A stretch of 64,000 bases of DNA from Desnuesiella massiliensis (GTDB taxonomy: Bacteria > Bacillota > Clostridia > Clostridiales > Clostridiaceae): contig NZ_LN879457.1 in the NCBI RefSeq assembly GCF_001403615.1, positions 248,001-312,000 of the forward strand, in the 5' to 3' direction. Positions 25,560-33,422 of this stretch are shown here, in pieces (the first letter of the stretch is position 1; the number at the start of each line of letters is the position of its first letter). The position numbers and the translations under genes are program-made. The notes under the pieces were generated by a model. It saw nothing but the letters and a program-made list of their open reading frames with translations. It did not search any database and was not told the origin of the DNA.

Positions 25560-26696
25560 ATGTTAAACATTGATTTATTTGTTAAAAATAGTGAGTTACA
25601 TATATTTGCGGAATTTACTCTAAACAAGGATGATGAAAACCTTTGTTTTTCTCTTAATAAAAAACTAGAGATTAGTAAAGTAACAGATGAAAATGGGAAT
25701 GAATATATTCCAATAAGCGAAGACATTAATTTGCAGTTTCATCCTGAATTGAACAAATACACTATAAAGCCAAAGATTGAGGCTAAAGAAATAACAGTTG
25801 AATATCATGGTACTATAGAGAGGAGATCACATAATATTATAAGTGATGATTGCGTAGCCCTTAATTGGTACTCTACCTGGTATCCGCAGAAACCAGTTGA
25901 TATTATAGCTAATGATTTCCCTAATACTACTGTTACTCTTCGCAGCATGGGAGACTATAAAATAACTAAGGGTATAAAAAATGGTGAAGTGTGGGTATAT
26001 AAACCAATAGACTACGATGTTAATATTATAGCACTTAAAAATTATACAGAAGTAAAATACGGCTCTTTGTCCTTTAGTTATTTGAAGAGTTGTGAAAATG
26101 AAATATCAGAAAAATATGCGAAATATCTTGATAGAATAATTGAGTATTATAAAGACATATATGAGTTTGAAACCTTGCCTCAAATGGATATTGTAGTACT
26201 TCCAAATACAAATCCCTATGATGGTTATATCAGATCCCAGCTCATTGTTCTAGGAGGGTTTTGTGAGAACATTACTTATGCTATAAAACTAATAGCTCAT
26301 GAGATAGCTCATATATGGTGCAATGGTGCTGATGTATGCAGTTGGGAGGATTGGCTAAATGAAACCTTTGCTGAGTGGTCTGCATTGTTATTTGTTTCTG
26401 ACCACTTAGGAAATTCTGAGTTTGAAAAAATAATTACTTCCCATAGAGTAGAGAATTTGCCTCCTATTAAAACTATTGATGGCAAGAGACCTCAGAGTGG
26501 GGTTCATCATAGTGGTACCCTAATGCTGTATGAAGTATACAAATTATATGGAAAGAACATGATTATTAAAATATTAAAAACTTTCCACAAGCTTGAGGAT
26601 AAAACAACAAAAGACTTATTATCTGCTCTTAGAAATAATAATTTACCTAATGTAGCAAGTTATATGGAAAATACTATATATAAATTTAACAATTAA
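25560..26696 (+). CDS. M1-family-like zinc metallopeptidase
   Basis: 378 residues without a signal peptide. The gluzincin motif is HEIAH (His247-Glu248-His251) with the third ligand Glu268 in 'LNETFAEW', matching the HEXXH...LNEGFAEY arrangement of M1 aminopeptidases, though the spacer is two residues shorter than usual. N-terminal beta-rich residues 1-160 fit the M1 N-domain. The GAMEN exopeptidase motif is not evident. ATG is preceded by a TAGGAG site. Probably a cytoplasmic aminopeptidase; the shortened size suggests loss of the C-terminal helical domain. Confidence 0.75.
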   Translation: MLNIDLFVKNSELHIFAEFTLNKDDENLCFSLNKKLEISKVTDENGNEYIPISEDINLQFHPELNKYTIKPKIEAKEITVEYHGTIERRSHNIISDDCVALNWYSTWYPQKPVDIIANDFPNTTVTLRSMGDYKITKGIKNGEVWVYKPIDYDVNIIALKNYTEVKYGSLSFSYLKSCENEISEKYAKYLDRIIEYYKDIYEFETLPQMDIVVLPNTNPYDGYIRSQLIVLGGFCENITYAIKLIAHEIAHIWCNGADVCSWEDWLNETFAEWSALLFVSDHLGNSEFEKIITSHRVENLPPIKTIDGKRPQSGVHHSGTLMLYEVYKLYGKNMIIKILKTFHKLEDKTTKDLLSALRNNNLPNVASYMENTIYKFNN

Positions 26697-26831
26697 TTAT
26701 TATTTTAAGGTGATACAACAAAATAATTAAGGGAGGATAAAGGTAAATAATCTTGATTGATAAAAGTCAATATAATATTTACATAAGAGAGGAGTTATAG
26801 TCTTTATGAGAAAATATGTTATTTATGCGTA

Positions 26832-26882
26832 GCAGAGGCTATTGCATAAGAGTTAATGGTTAAAATATAAGATAGCCTTTGC
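26832..26882 (+). promoter_or_regulatory. Long-range hairpin upstream of CD3324-like copy 2
   Basis: GCAGAGGCTAT (26832-26842) pairs with ATAGCCTTTGC (26872-26882) over 11 bp with one G-U pair and a 29-base loop. It lies 39 bases before the GTG start, without a U tract. It may act in the 5' leader; no function can be assigned. Confidence 0.35.
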
Positions 26883-26921
26883 TCAATCCTAAAATAAAAT
26901 TACATTTAGGAGGAGCATAAA

Positions 26922-27197
26922 GTGAGCTATGCAAACGCCAGGGACATTTTCCCTGAAGATATATTAAAAATAATTCAAAACTACGTTAATGGTGAATATA
27001 TTTATATTCCTAAGAAAGAGGAAAATAAAAAGGCCTGGGGTGAATTAACTCAGTGCAAAGAGGAGCTTCGAGTTAGAAATAATAGAATGTATGAAGATTA
27101 TTTAACTGGAGCATCTATACAAAGCCTTTCGGAAAGATATTATTTGTCACCAAAAACTATACAAAGAATAATTTCACAATTAAAAAAACTAAGATAA
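26922..27197 (+). CDS. CD3324-like helix-turn-helix protein, copy 2
   Basis: 91 residues beginning 'SYANARDIFPEDILK' and sharing Q-N-Y-V-N-G-E-Y-I-Y-I-P with the copy at 6176-6490. The C-terminus ('LSERYYLSPKTIQRII') is a helix-turn-helix. GTG start at 26922 follows AGGAGG at 26910-26915. It ends at a strong terminator and lacks the overlapping zinc-ribbon gene found after copy 1. Probable small DNA-binding regulator. Confidence 0.7.
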   Translation: MSYANARDIFPEDILKIIQNYVNGEYIYIPKKEENKKAWGELTQCKEELRVRNNRMYEDYLTGASIQSLSERYYLSPKTIQRIISQLKKLR

Positions 27198-27198
27198 C

Positions 27199-27241
27199 AA
27201 AAAATGTGCTACCTGATTTGATTGGGTGGCACATTTTTGTT
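27199..27241 (+). terminator. Rho-independent terminator
   Basis: AAATGTGCTACC pairs with GGTGGCACATTT (one G-U) and is followed by TTTGTTT; it ends the CD3324-like copy 2 gene. Confidence 0.8.
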
Positions 27242-27373
27242 TAAGAATTAAGTATGAGATTGTCTTAATAAATATACAATGCTAGTCTAAGTATGTAATA
27301 TATGTAATAATAATGTTTTTCGTATTGCATTACATATAATGGATATTATTGATATTTTACTAGGGGGGAAATA

Positions 27374-27946
27374 ATGAATTCAATAAAAGAATTGAGAATA
27401 AAAACAAACAGATTAATAATTAGACCGTATATTGAGAGCGATTTAATGGAGTCTTTTGAATTGATGCAGAATAAGGAACAATTAAAATATATGCCTATGG
27501 AGGTTATGACTTTAGAAGAATATAAAGACCTATTTCGATGGCTTATTGCTTCCTATGAAAATCATTACCATGGCGATTTTAAATATTCCTTTGCAATCTT
27601 TTTAAAGGAAACGGGCAAATTCATTGGATGGTGTGGAGTTGGGAATAATGACTGCAATGCTTATTATCCAGATAAAGAAATATATTATCTAATCGGGGAA
27701 GATTATTGGGGCAATGGATATGCCACTGAAGCTATGACTGCACTAATCGATTATTGCTTTAATACAATGAAACTTAAGAGACTTATTGCTTTTGCGAAGC
27801 CAGAAAATATTGCTTCAAATAGAGTAATACAAAAGCTTGGATTTAAATTTCAACACTTTCTTGGCGGACTGCCTGAGGAGTTGAATTTTTATAATGGAGA
27901 ATCTTACTATTTGCTTACAAAAGAAGAATACTCGCAAATGGATTAG
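27374..27946 (+). CDS. RimJ/RimL-type GNAT acetyltransferase
   Basis: 190 residues. Opens 'LRIKTNRLIIRPYIESDL', the standard RimL-type N-terminus, with the acetyl-CoA segment 'IGEDYWGNGYATEAMTALID' near 108-127 and 'ASNRVIQKLGFKFQ' near 152. Start ATG is preceded by AGGGGGG. Its last codons run directly into the middle of a second, truncated acetyltransferase of the same type, indicating a tandem duplication that was later cut down. Confidence 0.85.
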   Translation: MNSIKELRIKTNRLIIRPYIESDLMESFELMQNKEQLKYMPMEVMTLEEYKDLFRWLIASYENHYHGDFKYSFAIFLKETGKFIGWCGVGNNDCNAYYPDKEIYYLIGEDYWGNGYATEAMTALIDYCFNTMKLKRLIAFAKPENIASNRVIQKLGFKFQHFLGGLPEELNFYNGESYYLLTKEEYSQMD

Positions 27947-28164
27947 CAACTGAAGCAGCTATGGCAATGCTTCATTATGGCTTTGACAAAATAGGCCTAA
28001 GGCGAATTATTGCAGTAGTAAAGCCTGATAACATAGCATCAAAGAAAGTAATTGAAAAGATGGGGATGAAGTTTGAAAAAATTCTTAGGGTGGGTGATGT
28101 TAAGTATAATGGGTATGATGGAGAATTATATTATACTTTAACCAAGGATGAATATAAAAGGTAA
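27934..28164 (+). pseudogene. C-terminal fragment of a RimL-type acetyltransferase
   Basis: The frame entered at 27934 reads 'NGLATEAAMAMLHYGF', which is the acetyl-CoA loop of a RimL-type GNAT, then continues with 'PDNIASKKVIEKMGMKFEK' and ends '...YYTLTKDEYKR'. The whole N-terminal half is missing and the fragment overlaps the end of the upstream intact gene in another frame. An ATG at 27961 could start a 67-residue peptide but lacks a ribosome binding site. Confidence 0.7.
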
Positions 28165-28198
28165 ATACTCTCGGATGTTAATACTAATATGGTAAAAT

Positions 28199-28230
28199 AA
28201 GGACCTGCTGAGCAACAGTAAGTCCTTGTT
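28199..28230. terminator. Hairpin between convergent genes
   Basis: AAGGAC...GTCCTT arms with an inner CTG/CAG pair, followed by GTTATAATTT, lie between the acetyltransferase fragment and the convergent VOC gene. Confidence 0.45.
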
Positions 28231-28245
28231 ATAATTTAATAAATG

Positions 28246-28626
28246 CTAGACATCTTCACGAAGTAAGTATTCATTTCCGTCTTGGTCTTTAAATGAGAAC
28301 ATTTTTCCATAGGGCATGCTCATAAGAGGTCCTACTTCAACACCATTTGCTTTTATTTGGTTATAAGTATTTTCAATGTCATTAGTGCTTAATATTACAG
28401 ATGGATGTGAAACATTAGCTTTTGGATTTTGAGTCATCATTAAATTTTTATCATATAAAACAAAGGTTGTAAATTCACTTTCACTTGGGCCAACCTCTAA
28501 CCATTTCATAGCAGGTCCCATTGCTTGTTCAAACTTAACTACAAAATTTAGTTTTTCAGTCCAGAACTTCTTAGCTTCTTCTTGATTATTAACGTACAAT
28601 GTTATTTTTCCTATTTTGTTAATCAC
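28246..28626 (-). CDS. VOC (glyoxalase/bleomycin resistance) family protein
   Basis: 126 residues with the two beta-alpha-beta-beta-beta units of the VOC fold: 'GKITLYVNNQEEAKKFWTEKLNF' opens the first, and 'VILSTNDIENTYNQIKANGV' the second, ending 'FSFKDQDGNEYLL'. The family includes glyoxalase I, dioxygenases and antibiotic-binding proteins; the metal ligands of glyoxalase I are not all present. GTG start at 28626 is preceded by AAGGAGG. Substrate unknown. Confidence 0.8.
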   Translation of the reverse strand: MINKIGKITLYVNNQEEAKKFWTEKLNFVVKFEQAMGPAMKWLEVGPSESEFTTFVLYDKNLMMTQNPKANVSHPSVILSTNDIENTYNQIKANGVEVGPLMSMPYGKMFSFKDQDGNEYLLREDV

Positions 28627-28726
28627 GTTTCATTCCTCCTTAAAGTATAATAATGAATTCTACAATATACTGATAACCTTATTATGTATAGATTATTATA
28701 AATTATTTATTAAAATAGCGCTACTG

Positions 28727-28824
28727 CAGATAAACATTACTAAAACTCAACTTATACATGTCAAAATGGCATTTTTAAGCCATTATGGTGCATGTATGAG
28801 TTAATAGTTGAAGTTGCTTCCTAC
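28727..28824. repeat. ~100-bp hairpin repeat, copy B
   Basis: Related to copies at 23888-23989 and 53685-53782. CTTATACATG pairs with CATGTATGAG, and an inner AATGGC/GCCATT stem is present. Compared with copy A, a G-C pair in the stem has become A-T on both sides, so pairing is kept. Shares CAGATAAACATTAC with the left end of A and TTAATAGTTGAAGTTG with its right end. Confidence 0.7.
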
Positions 28825-28871
28825 ATGTAATGAAGTTTGAAAAAAAATTTATTTGTCATAGGAAAAAAATC

Positions 28872-28900
28872 TTGACAATTTAAATATAAGAGAATATTAT
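28872..28900 (+). promoter_or_regulatory. Sigma-A-type promoter of the beta-glucoside operon
   Basis: TTGACA at 28872-28877, a 17-base spacer and TATTAT at 28895-28900 give a near-consensus vegetative promoter about 38 bases before the RAT antiterminator site. Confidence 0.7.
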
Positions 28901-28937
28901 TGTATATATAAATATAGAAAACGTTTATAAAAATATT

Positions 28938-28967
28938 GGATTGTTACTGACTAGATCAGGCGATACC
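28938..28967 (+). promoter_or_regulatory. Ribonucleic antiterminator (RAT) site 1
   Basis: GGATTGTTACTG...TCAGGCGATACC matches the RAT sites bound by BglG/LicT-type antiterminators (GGATTGTTACTG - loop - CAGGC...ACC). Its 3' end abuts the terminator stem, so protein binding would exclude the terminator. Confidence 0.85.
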
Positions 28968-28969
28968 TT

Positions 28970-29016
28970 AACCAATACGAAAAGAGATGGTGCTTTTCTT
29001 ATTGGTTAGGGTTTTT
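28970..29016 (+). terminator. Conditional terminator overlapping RAT 1
   Basis: AACCAATACGAAAAG pairs with CTTTTCTTATTGGTT (15 bp with mismatches) and is followed by AGGGTTTTTA. It is upstream of the antiterminator gene, giving autoregulation. Confidence 0.75.
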
Positions 29017-29050
29017 ATATTTTAAATTAATATGTAGGGAGGGGGATAGG

Positions 29051-29878
29051 ATGATAATAAAAAAGATATTTAATAATAATGCCATAGTGGCTAAGGATTC
29101 GGATAATCATGAATTTGTTGTTATGGGATGTGGAATTGCATTTAAAAAGAGTACAGGAGAAAAAGTAGATGAAAAATTAATTGAGAAAACCTTTATTCTT
29201 AAACAAAAAGATGCTTCAGAAAAATTTAAATTATTATTAGAAGATGTTCCCTCAGAATATGTTTCATTATGCTATGACATCATTGAATACGCAAAAAATA
29301 TATTAGGTGGCAAGCTAAATGACTATATATATGTGACCCTCACTGATCATATTTACAATGTATTTAAAATGCTTGATGAAGGTTTAAAAAGTGTTAATCC
29401 GCTTATTTGGGAAATTAAGAAATTTTATCCCAAGGAATTTCAAGTTGGCTTAAAGGCACTAGAGTTTATTGAAGAGGAGTTTGGCAAAAAGCTTTCAGAA
29501 GATGAAGCTGGTAATATAGCTCTTCATCTAATAAATGCTCAAGTAAATAGTTCTTATAACAAAGTTGGAAATATAGCTGAACATACTAAGAAAATACAAG
29601 ATATTTTAAGCATTGTTACGTATACCTATGGTATCGTACTTGATGAAAAATCCATCAGCTATGAAAGATTTGTCACACATTTAAGGTTCTTTTTCCAAAG
29701 ACCTCATAAAAAAGAAATAGTAGAAGCAGAAGAGGATTATTTGCTAAGAAAAGTTAAAATAAAGTATAAAAAAGCATATGAGTGTATGCTCAAAATAGAA
29801 AAATATTTAGACACAGAGCTGTCGGACGAGGAAAAATTATATTTGACTGTCCATATTCAGCGTGTAACTCAAAGATAA
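29051..29878 (+). CDS. licT: BglG/LicT-family transcriptional antiterminator
   Basis: 275 residues. Residues 1-55 are the RNA-binding CAT domain ('IIKKIFNNNAIVAKDSDNHEF' region), followed by two PRD domains with the phosphorylatable histidines at His100 and His159 (PRD1) and His210 and His268 (PRD2). When its sugar is transported it binds RAT RNA and prevents termination upstream of itself and of the PTS gene; HPr and the permease control it by phosphorylation. Start ATG follows GGGAGGGGG. The gene name is by family; the inducing sugar (an aryl- or beta-glucoside) is inferred. Confidence 0.85.
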   Translation: MIIKKIFNNNAIVAKDSDNHEFVVMGCGIAFKKSTGEKVDEKLIEKTFILKQKDASEKFKLLLEDVPSEYVSLCYDIIEYAKNILGGKLNDYIYVTLTDHIYNVFKMLDEGLKSVNPLIWEIKKFYPKEFQVGLKALEFIEEEFGKKLSEDEAGNIALHLINAQVNSSYNKVGNIAEHTKKIQDILSIVTYTYGIVLDEKSISYERFVTHLRFFFQRPHKKEIVEAEEDYLLRKVKIKYKKAYECMLKIEKYLDTELSDEEKLYLTVHIQRVTQR

Positions 29879-29891
29879 ATTGAATAATTTT

Positions 29892-29920
29892 GGATTGTTA
29901 CTGGTAAAGCAGGCGAGACC
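29892..29920 (+). promoter_or_regulatory. RAT site 2
   Basis: GGATTGTTACTGG...GCAGGCGAGACC closely matches RAT 1 and lies between the antiterminator gene and the PTS gene, allowing a second, downstream antitermination checkpoint. Confidence 0.85.
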
Positions 29921-29969
29921 AAAATAGATAGTATAAAAATTATGCTATCTGTTGGGGCTCGCTTTTTTT
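29913..29969 (+). terminator. Conditional terminator overlapping RAT 2
   Basis: GCGAGACC...ATAGATAG pairs with CTATCTGTTGGGGCTCGC and is followed by seven T. The 5' arm shares bases with RAT 2, so the two structures exclude each other. Confidence 0.85.
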
Positions 29970-30000
29970 ATAAAAAAATAATAAAAGAGGAGAGATCATC

Positions 30001-31887
30001 ATGAAATATGAAAAGCTAGCTAAAGACATTATAAAAAATGTTGGCGGCAAGGAAAATGTTAATAGCTTAACTCACTGTATTACACGTTTACGTTTTAAAT
30101 TAAAAGATGAGAGTAAAGCAAATACAGAGGTTTTAAAGAATATGGATGGTGTTGTAACTGTGGTAAAAAGCGGCGGGCAATATCAAGTAGTTATTGGTAA
30201 CCATGTACCTGATGTGTATGCTGATGTAGTTGCCATTGGTGGGTTTCAGACATCATCAGAAGAAGGTTCCACCGAAAAATTAAATGCATTTAATAAATTT
30301 ATCGATATTGTTTCAGGAGTATTTCAACCAACTCTTGGTTTATTAAGTGCAACTGGTATGATTAAAGGTATTAATGCACTATTAGTAGCTTTTCATATAT
30401 TAAATCCTAAATCAGGCACTTATATTATTTTAAATGCAATAGGAGACTGCTTATTTTATTTCTTCCCAATTTTCTTAGGATATACATCAGCTAAGAAATT
30501 TAAGTTAAAAGAATTTACAGGAATGGCAATAGGAGCATCGCTTGTTTATCCTGCAATAGCTAGTTTAACTGCAGGTAAACCACTATATACCTTGTTTAGT
30601 GGCACAATAATTCAGTCACCCGTTTACTTAACTTTCTTAGGCATTCCAGTAATATTAATGAGTTATGCATCCAGTGTTATTCCTATAATTTTATCAACCT
30701 ATGTAGGAGCTAAAATAGAAGGTTTCTTCAAAAAAGTAGTACCAGATGTTGTTAAAAGCTTCCTTGTTCCATTCTTTACATTGATTGTTACTGTACCTTT
30801 AGCATTTATAGTTATCGGACCTGTTGCAACTTGGTTAGGTAAGATATTAGGTGCTGCAACGCTTTCAATATATAATTTAAGCCCTGCTATTGCAGGAATA
30901 TTCTTAGGTGGATTTTGGCAAGTATTTGTTATCTTTGGATTGCATTGGGGTCTTGTACCTATAGCGATAAACAATTTAGCAGTACTTAAACATGATCCTA
31001 TTATTGCACTTTCTTTTGGAGCTTCTTTTGCTCAGATAGGTGTAGTATTGGCTATTATGCTTAAAACAAAGGATAAAAAGCTAAAATCATTAGGTTTGCC
31101 AGCATTTATTTCAGGTATCTTTGGTGTTACAGAACCAGCAATATACGGAATTTCATTGCCTAGAAAGAAGCCATTCATTCTAAGCTGCGTAGGTGCTGCC
31201 GTAGGTGGTGGTATTTTAGGAGCTATGGGAACTAGCACATATATGATGGGGGGATTGGGTATTTTTGGAATACCGGGTAAGCTTGGTCCAAATGGATTTG
31301 ATATGGGATTCTATGGTGCAATTATCGCTCCAATAGTAAGCTTTATAGTAGGTTTCATATTAGTTTTCTTCAGCTATAAGGATGAAGAAAGCGCTGTAAA
31401 AAATGAAGAAAAAAATGAATCTAATTTAGTGAAACAAGAAATAATAGTAAGCCCATTAAAAGGTGAAGTTAAACCTTTAGCAGTAGTAAAGGATGAGGCA
31501 TTTTCTAAGGGAGCATTAGGTAAAGGTGTTGCTATTGAACCATCAGAAGGTAAAGTAGTAGCTCCAGTAGATGGTGTTGTGACAACACTATTTCCAACAG
31601 CTCATGCTATAGGAATTACAAGTAAAAGTGGTGCTGAAATTCTTATTCATATAGGAATGGATACAGTACAATTGGAAGGTAAGCATTTTACTCCTAAAGT
31701 AAAGCAAGGGGATGAAATAAGAGTTGGACAAGAACTTTTAGAATTTGATATTAAAGCTATAGAAAAAGAGGGTTATTCTTTAATAACACCTATAATAATA
31801 ACAAATTCCAGTAGCTATTTAGATATTATTGAAACAGACAAGAAGAACATAAACTTTGAAGACAATTTGTTGACAGTAATGATTTAA
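30001..31887 (+). CDS. bglP: PTS beta-glucoside transporter subunit IIBCA
   Basis: 628 residues, with all three PTS domains in the usual order IIB-IIC-IIA. IIB: phosphorylated Cys26 in 'NSLTHCITRLRFK'. IIC: about residues 105-460, roughly ten membrane helices, with 'GVTEPAIYGI' typical of the glucose/glucoside superfamily. IIA: residues ~470-628 with active His about 550 in 'EILIHIGMD'. It imports and phosphorylates beta-glucosides. It is controlled by RAT 2 just upstream and followed by three phospho-beta-glucosidase genes that split the product. Confidence 0.9.
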   Translation: MKYEKLAKDIIKNVGGKENVNSLTHCITRLRFKLKDESKANTEVLKNMDGVVTVVKSGGQYQVVIGNHVPDVYADVVAIGGFQTSSEEGSTEKLNAFNKFIDIVSGVFQPTLGLLSATGMIKGINALLVAFHILNPKSGTYIILNAIGDCLFYFFPIFLGYTSAKKFKLKEFTGMAIGASLVYPAIASLTAGKPLYTLFSGTIIQSPVYLTFLGIPVILMSYASSVIPIILSTYVGAKIEGFFKKVVPDVVKSFLVPFFTLIVTVPLAFIVIGPVATWLGKILGAATLSIYNLSPAIAGIFLGGFWQVFVIFGLHWGLVPIAINNLAVLKHDPIIALSFGASFAQIGVVLAIMLKTKDKKLKSLGLPAFISGIFGVTEPAIYGISLPRKKPFILSCVGAAVGGGILGAMGTSTYMMGGLGIFGIPGKLGPNGFDMGFYGAIIAPIVSFIVGFILVFFSYKDEESAVKNEEKNESNLVKQEIIVSPLKGEVKPLAVVKDEAFSKGALGKGVAIEPSEGKVVAPVDGVVTTLFPTAHAIGITSKSGAEILIHIGMDTVQLEGKHFTPKVKQGDEIRVGQELLEFDIKAIEKEGYSLITPIIITNSSSYLDIIETDKKNINFEDNLLTVMI

Positions 31888-31963
31888 TAGAAATTTAAGC
31901 ATAGAACAAGGCTTCTATGCTTAAATTTTACAATTGTAATAAATATGAGAGGAGAATTAGACT

Positions 31964-33393
31964 GTGAATAGATTACCAGAAGGCTTTTTATGGGGGGCGC
32001 TACTGCGGCTAATCAATGTGAAGGTGGATATTTAGAAGGTAATAAAGGATTATCAACAGTTGATGTAATTCCGGCAGGCAAAGACAGGTTTCCAGTTGCA
32101 CTTGGCAAAATGAAAATGACAGAATGTGATAATGAACACTATTATCCTAATCATGAAGCAATTGATTTTTATCATAATTATAAGGAAGATATAGCCCTAT
32201 TTGCTGAAATGGGCTTTAAATGCTTCAGATTATCACTTTCATGGGCTCGTATATTCCCAAATGGGGACGACGCAAAACCAAATGAAGAAGGGTTGAAGTT
32301 TTACGATGCATTGTTTGATGAGTGCTTAAAATATGGTATTGAGCCATTAGTAACAATTACTCACTTTGATGTGCCAATGAATCTGGTAAAAACAATAGGT
32401 TCTTGGAGAAGTCGAAAGATGGTAGATTATTATGAAAGATTATGTGAGGTTATATTTAATAGATATAAAAACAAGGTTAAATATTGGCTTACATTTAATG
32501 AAATTAATATGCTGCTGCATTTACCCTTTGTTGGAGCGGGATTAGCATTTGAAGAAGGTGAAAATGAAGAGGCAGTTAAATATCAAGCAGCACACTATCA
32601 GCTTGTAGCCAGTGCGAAAGCTACTAAAATAGCTCGTAAAATAAATCCTAATTTCAGAATTGGATGTATGCTGGCAGCGGCAAATACCTATGCAAATACT
32701 TGTGCACCAGAAGATGTGTGGAAATCTATGGAAAAGGATAGAGAAAACTACTTCTTTATAGATGTTCAATCCCGTGGAGAATATCCAAACTATGCAAAGA
32801 AGATGCTTGAAAAAAAGAATATTACCTTGGAGATAGAAGATGGTGATGAGGATCTATTGAAGAATAATACAGTTGATTTTATTTCTTTTAGTTATTATTC
32901 TTCACGTCTTACAAGTGCAGATCCGAAGGTAAATGCAAAAACTGAAGGAAATGTATTTGCTACATTAAAAAATCCATACCTTAAAGCAAGTGAATGGGGA
33001 TGGCAGATTGATCCCCTAGGACTTAGAATTACTATGAACTCATTGTATGATCGCTATCAAAAACCACTATTCATTGTGGAAAACGGATTAGGTGCTGTGG
33101 ATAAGCCTGATGAAAATGGATATGTAGAAGATGACTATCGTATTGAATATTTAAGATCACACATAAAGGCTATGAAGGATGCAGTTAACGAAGATGGTGT
33201 AGAATTAATGGGATATACACCTTGGGGTTGTATCGATTTAGTGAGTGCATCAACAGGTGAAATGAAGAAACGTTATGACTTCATTTATGTAGATAAGGAC
33301 AATGAAGGTAATGGAAGTTTGGCTAGATCAAGAAAGAAGAGCTTCTATTGGTATAAGAGAGTTATTGAAAGTAATGGTGAGGATTTAGAATAA
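31964..33393 (+). CDS. GH1 6-phospho-beta-glucosidase, copy 1, frameshifted near 5' end
   Basis: A GTG at 31964 with GAGAGGAG nine bases upstream opens MNRLPEGFLWG, the normal GH1 start, but the frame then breaks at a run of six G (31992-31997) and stops at 32033. One extra G restores the full ~476-residue GH1 frame, seen from an ATG at 31990 ('MGGATAANQCEGG') to 33393. Catalytic acid/base 'TFNEIN' and nucleophile 'VENGLGAVD' are intact. Either a base is missing from the assembly or the gene is off/truncated. The enzyme splits phospho-beta-glucosides imported by the PTS. Confidence 0.8.
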
Positions 33394-33422
33394 GTATAAT
33401 TAAGGATTTGGAGGGCTAAATT

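Noticed and set aside
28616..28804. Plus-strand frame overlapping the VOC gene start and hairpin repeat B
   Set aside because: Composition of repeat sequence, no start signal; the repeat explains the open frame.
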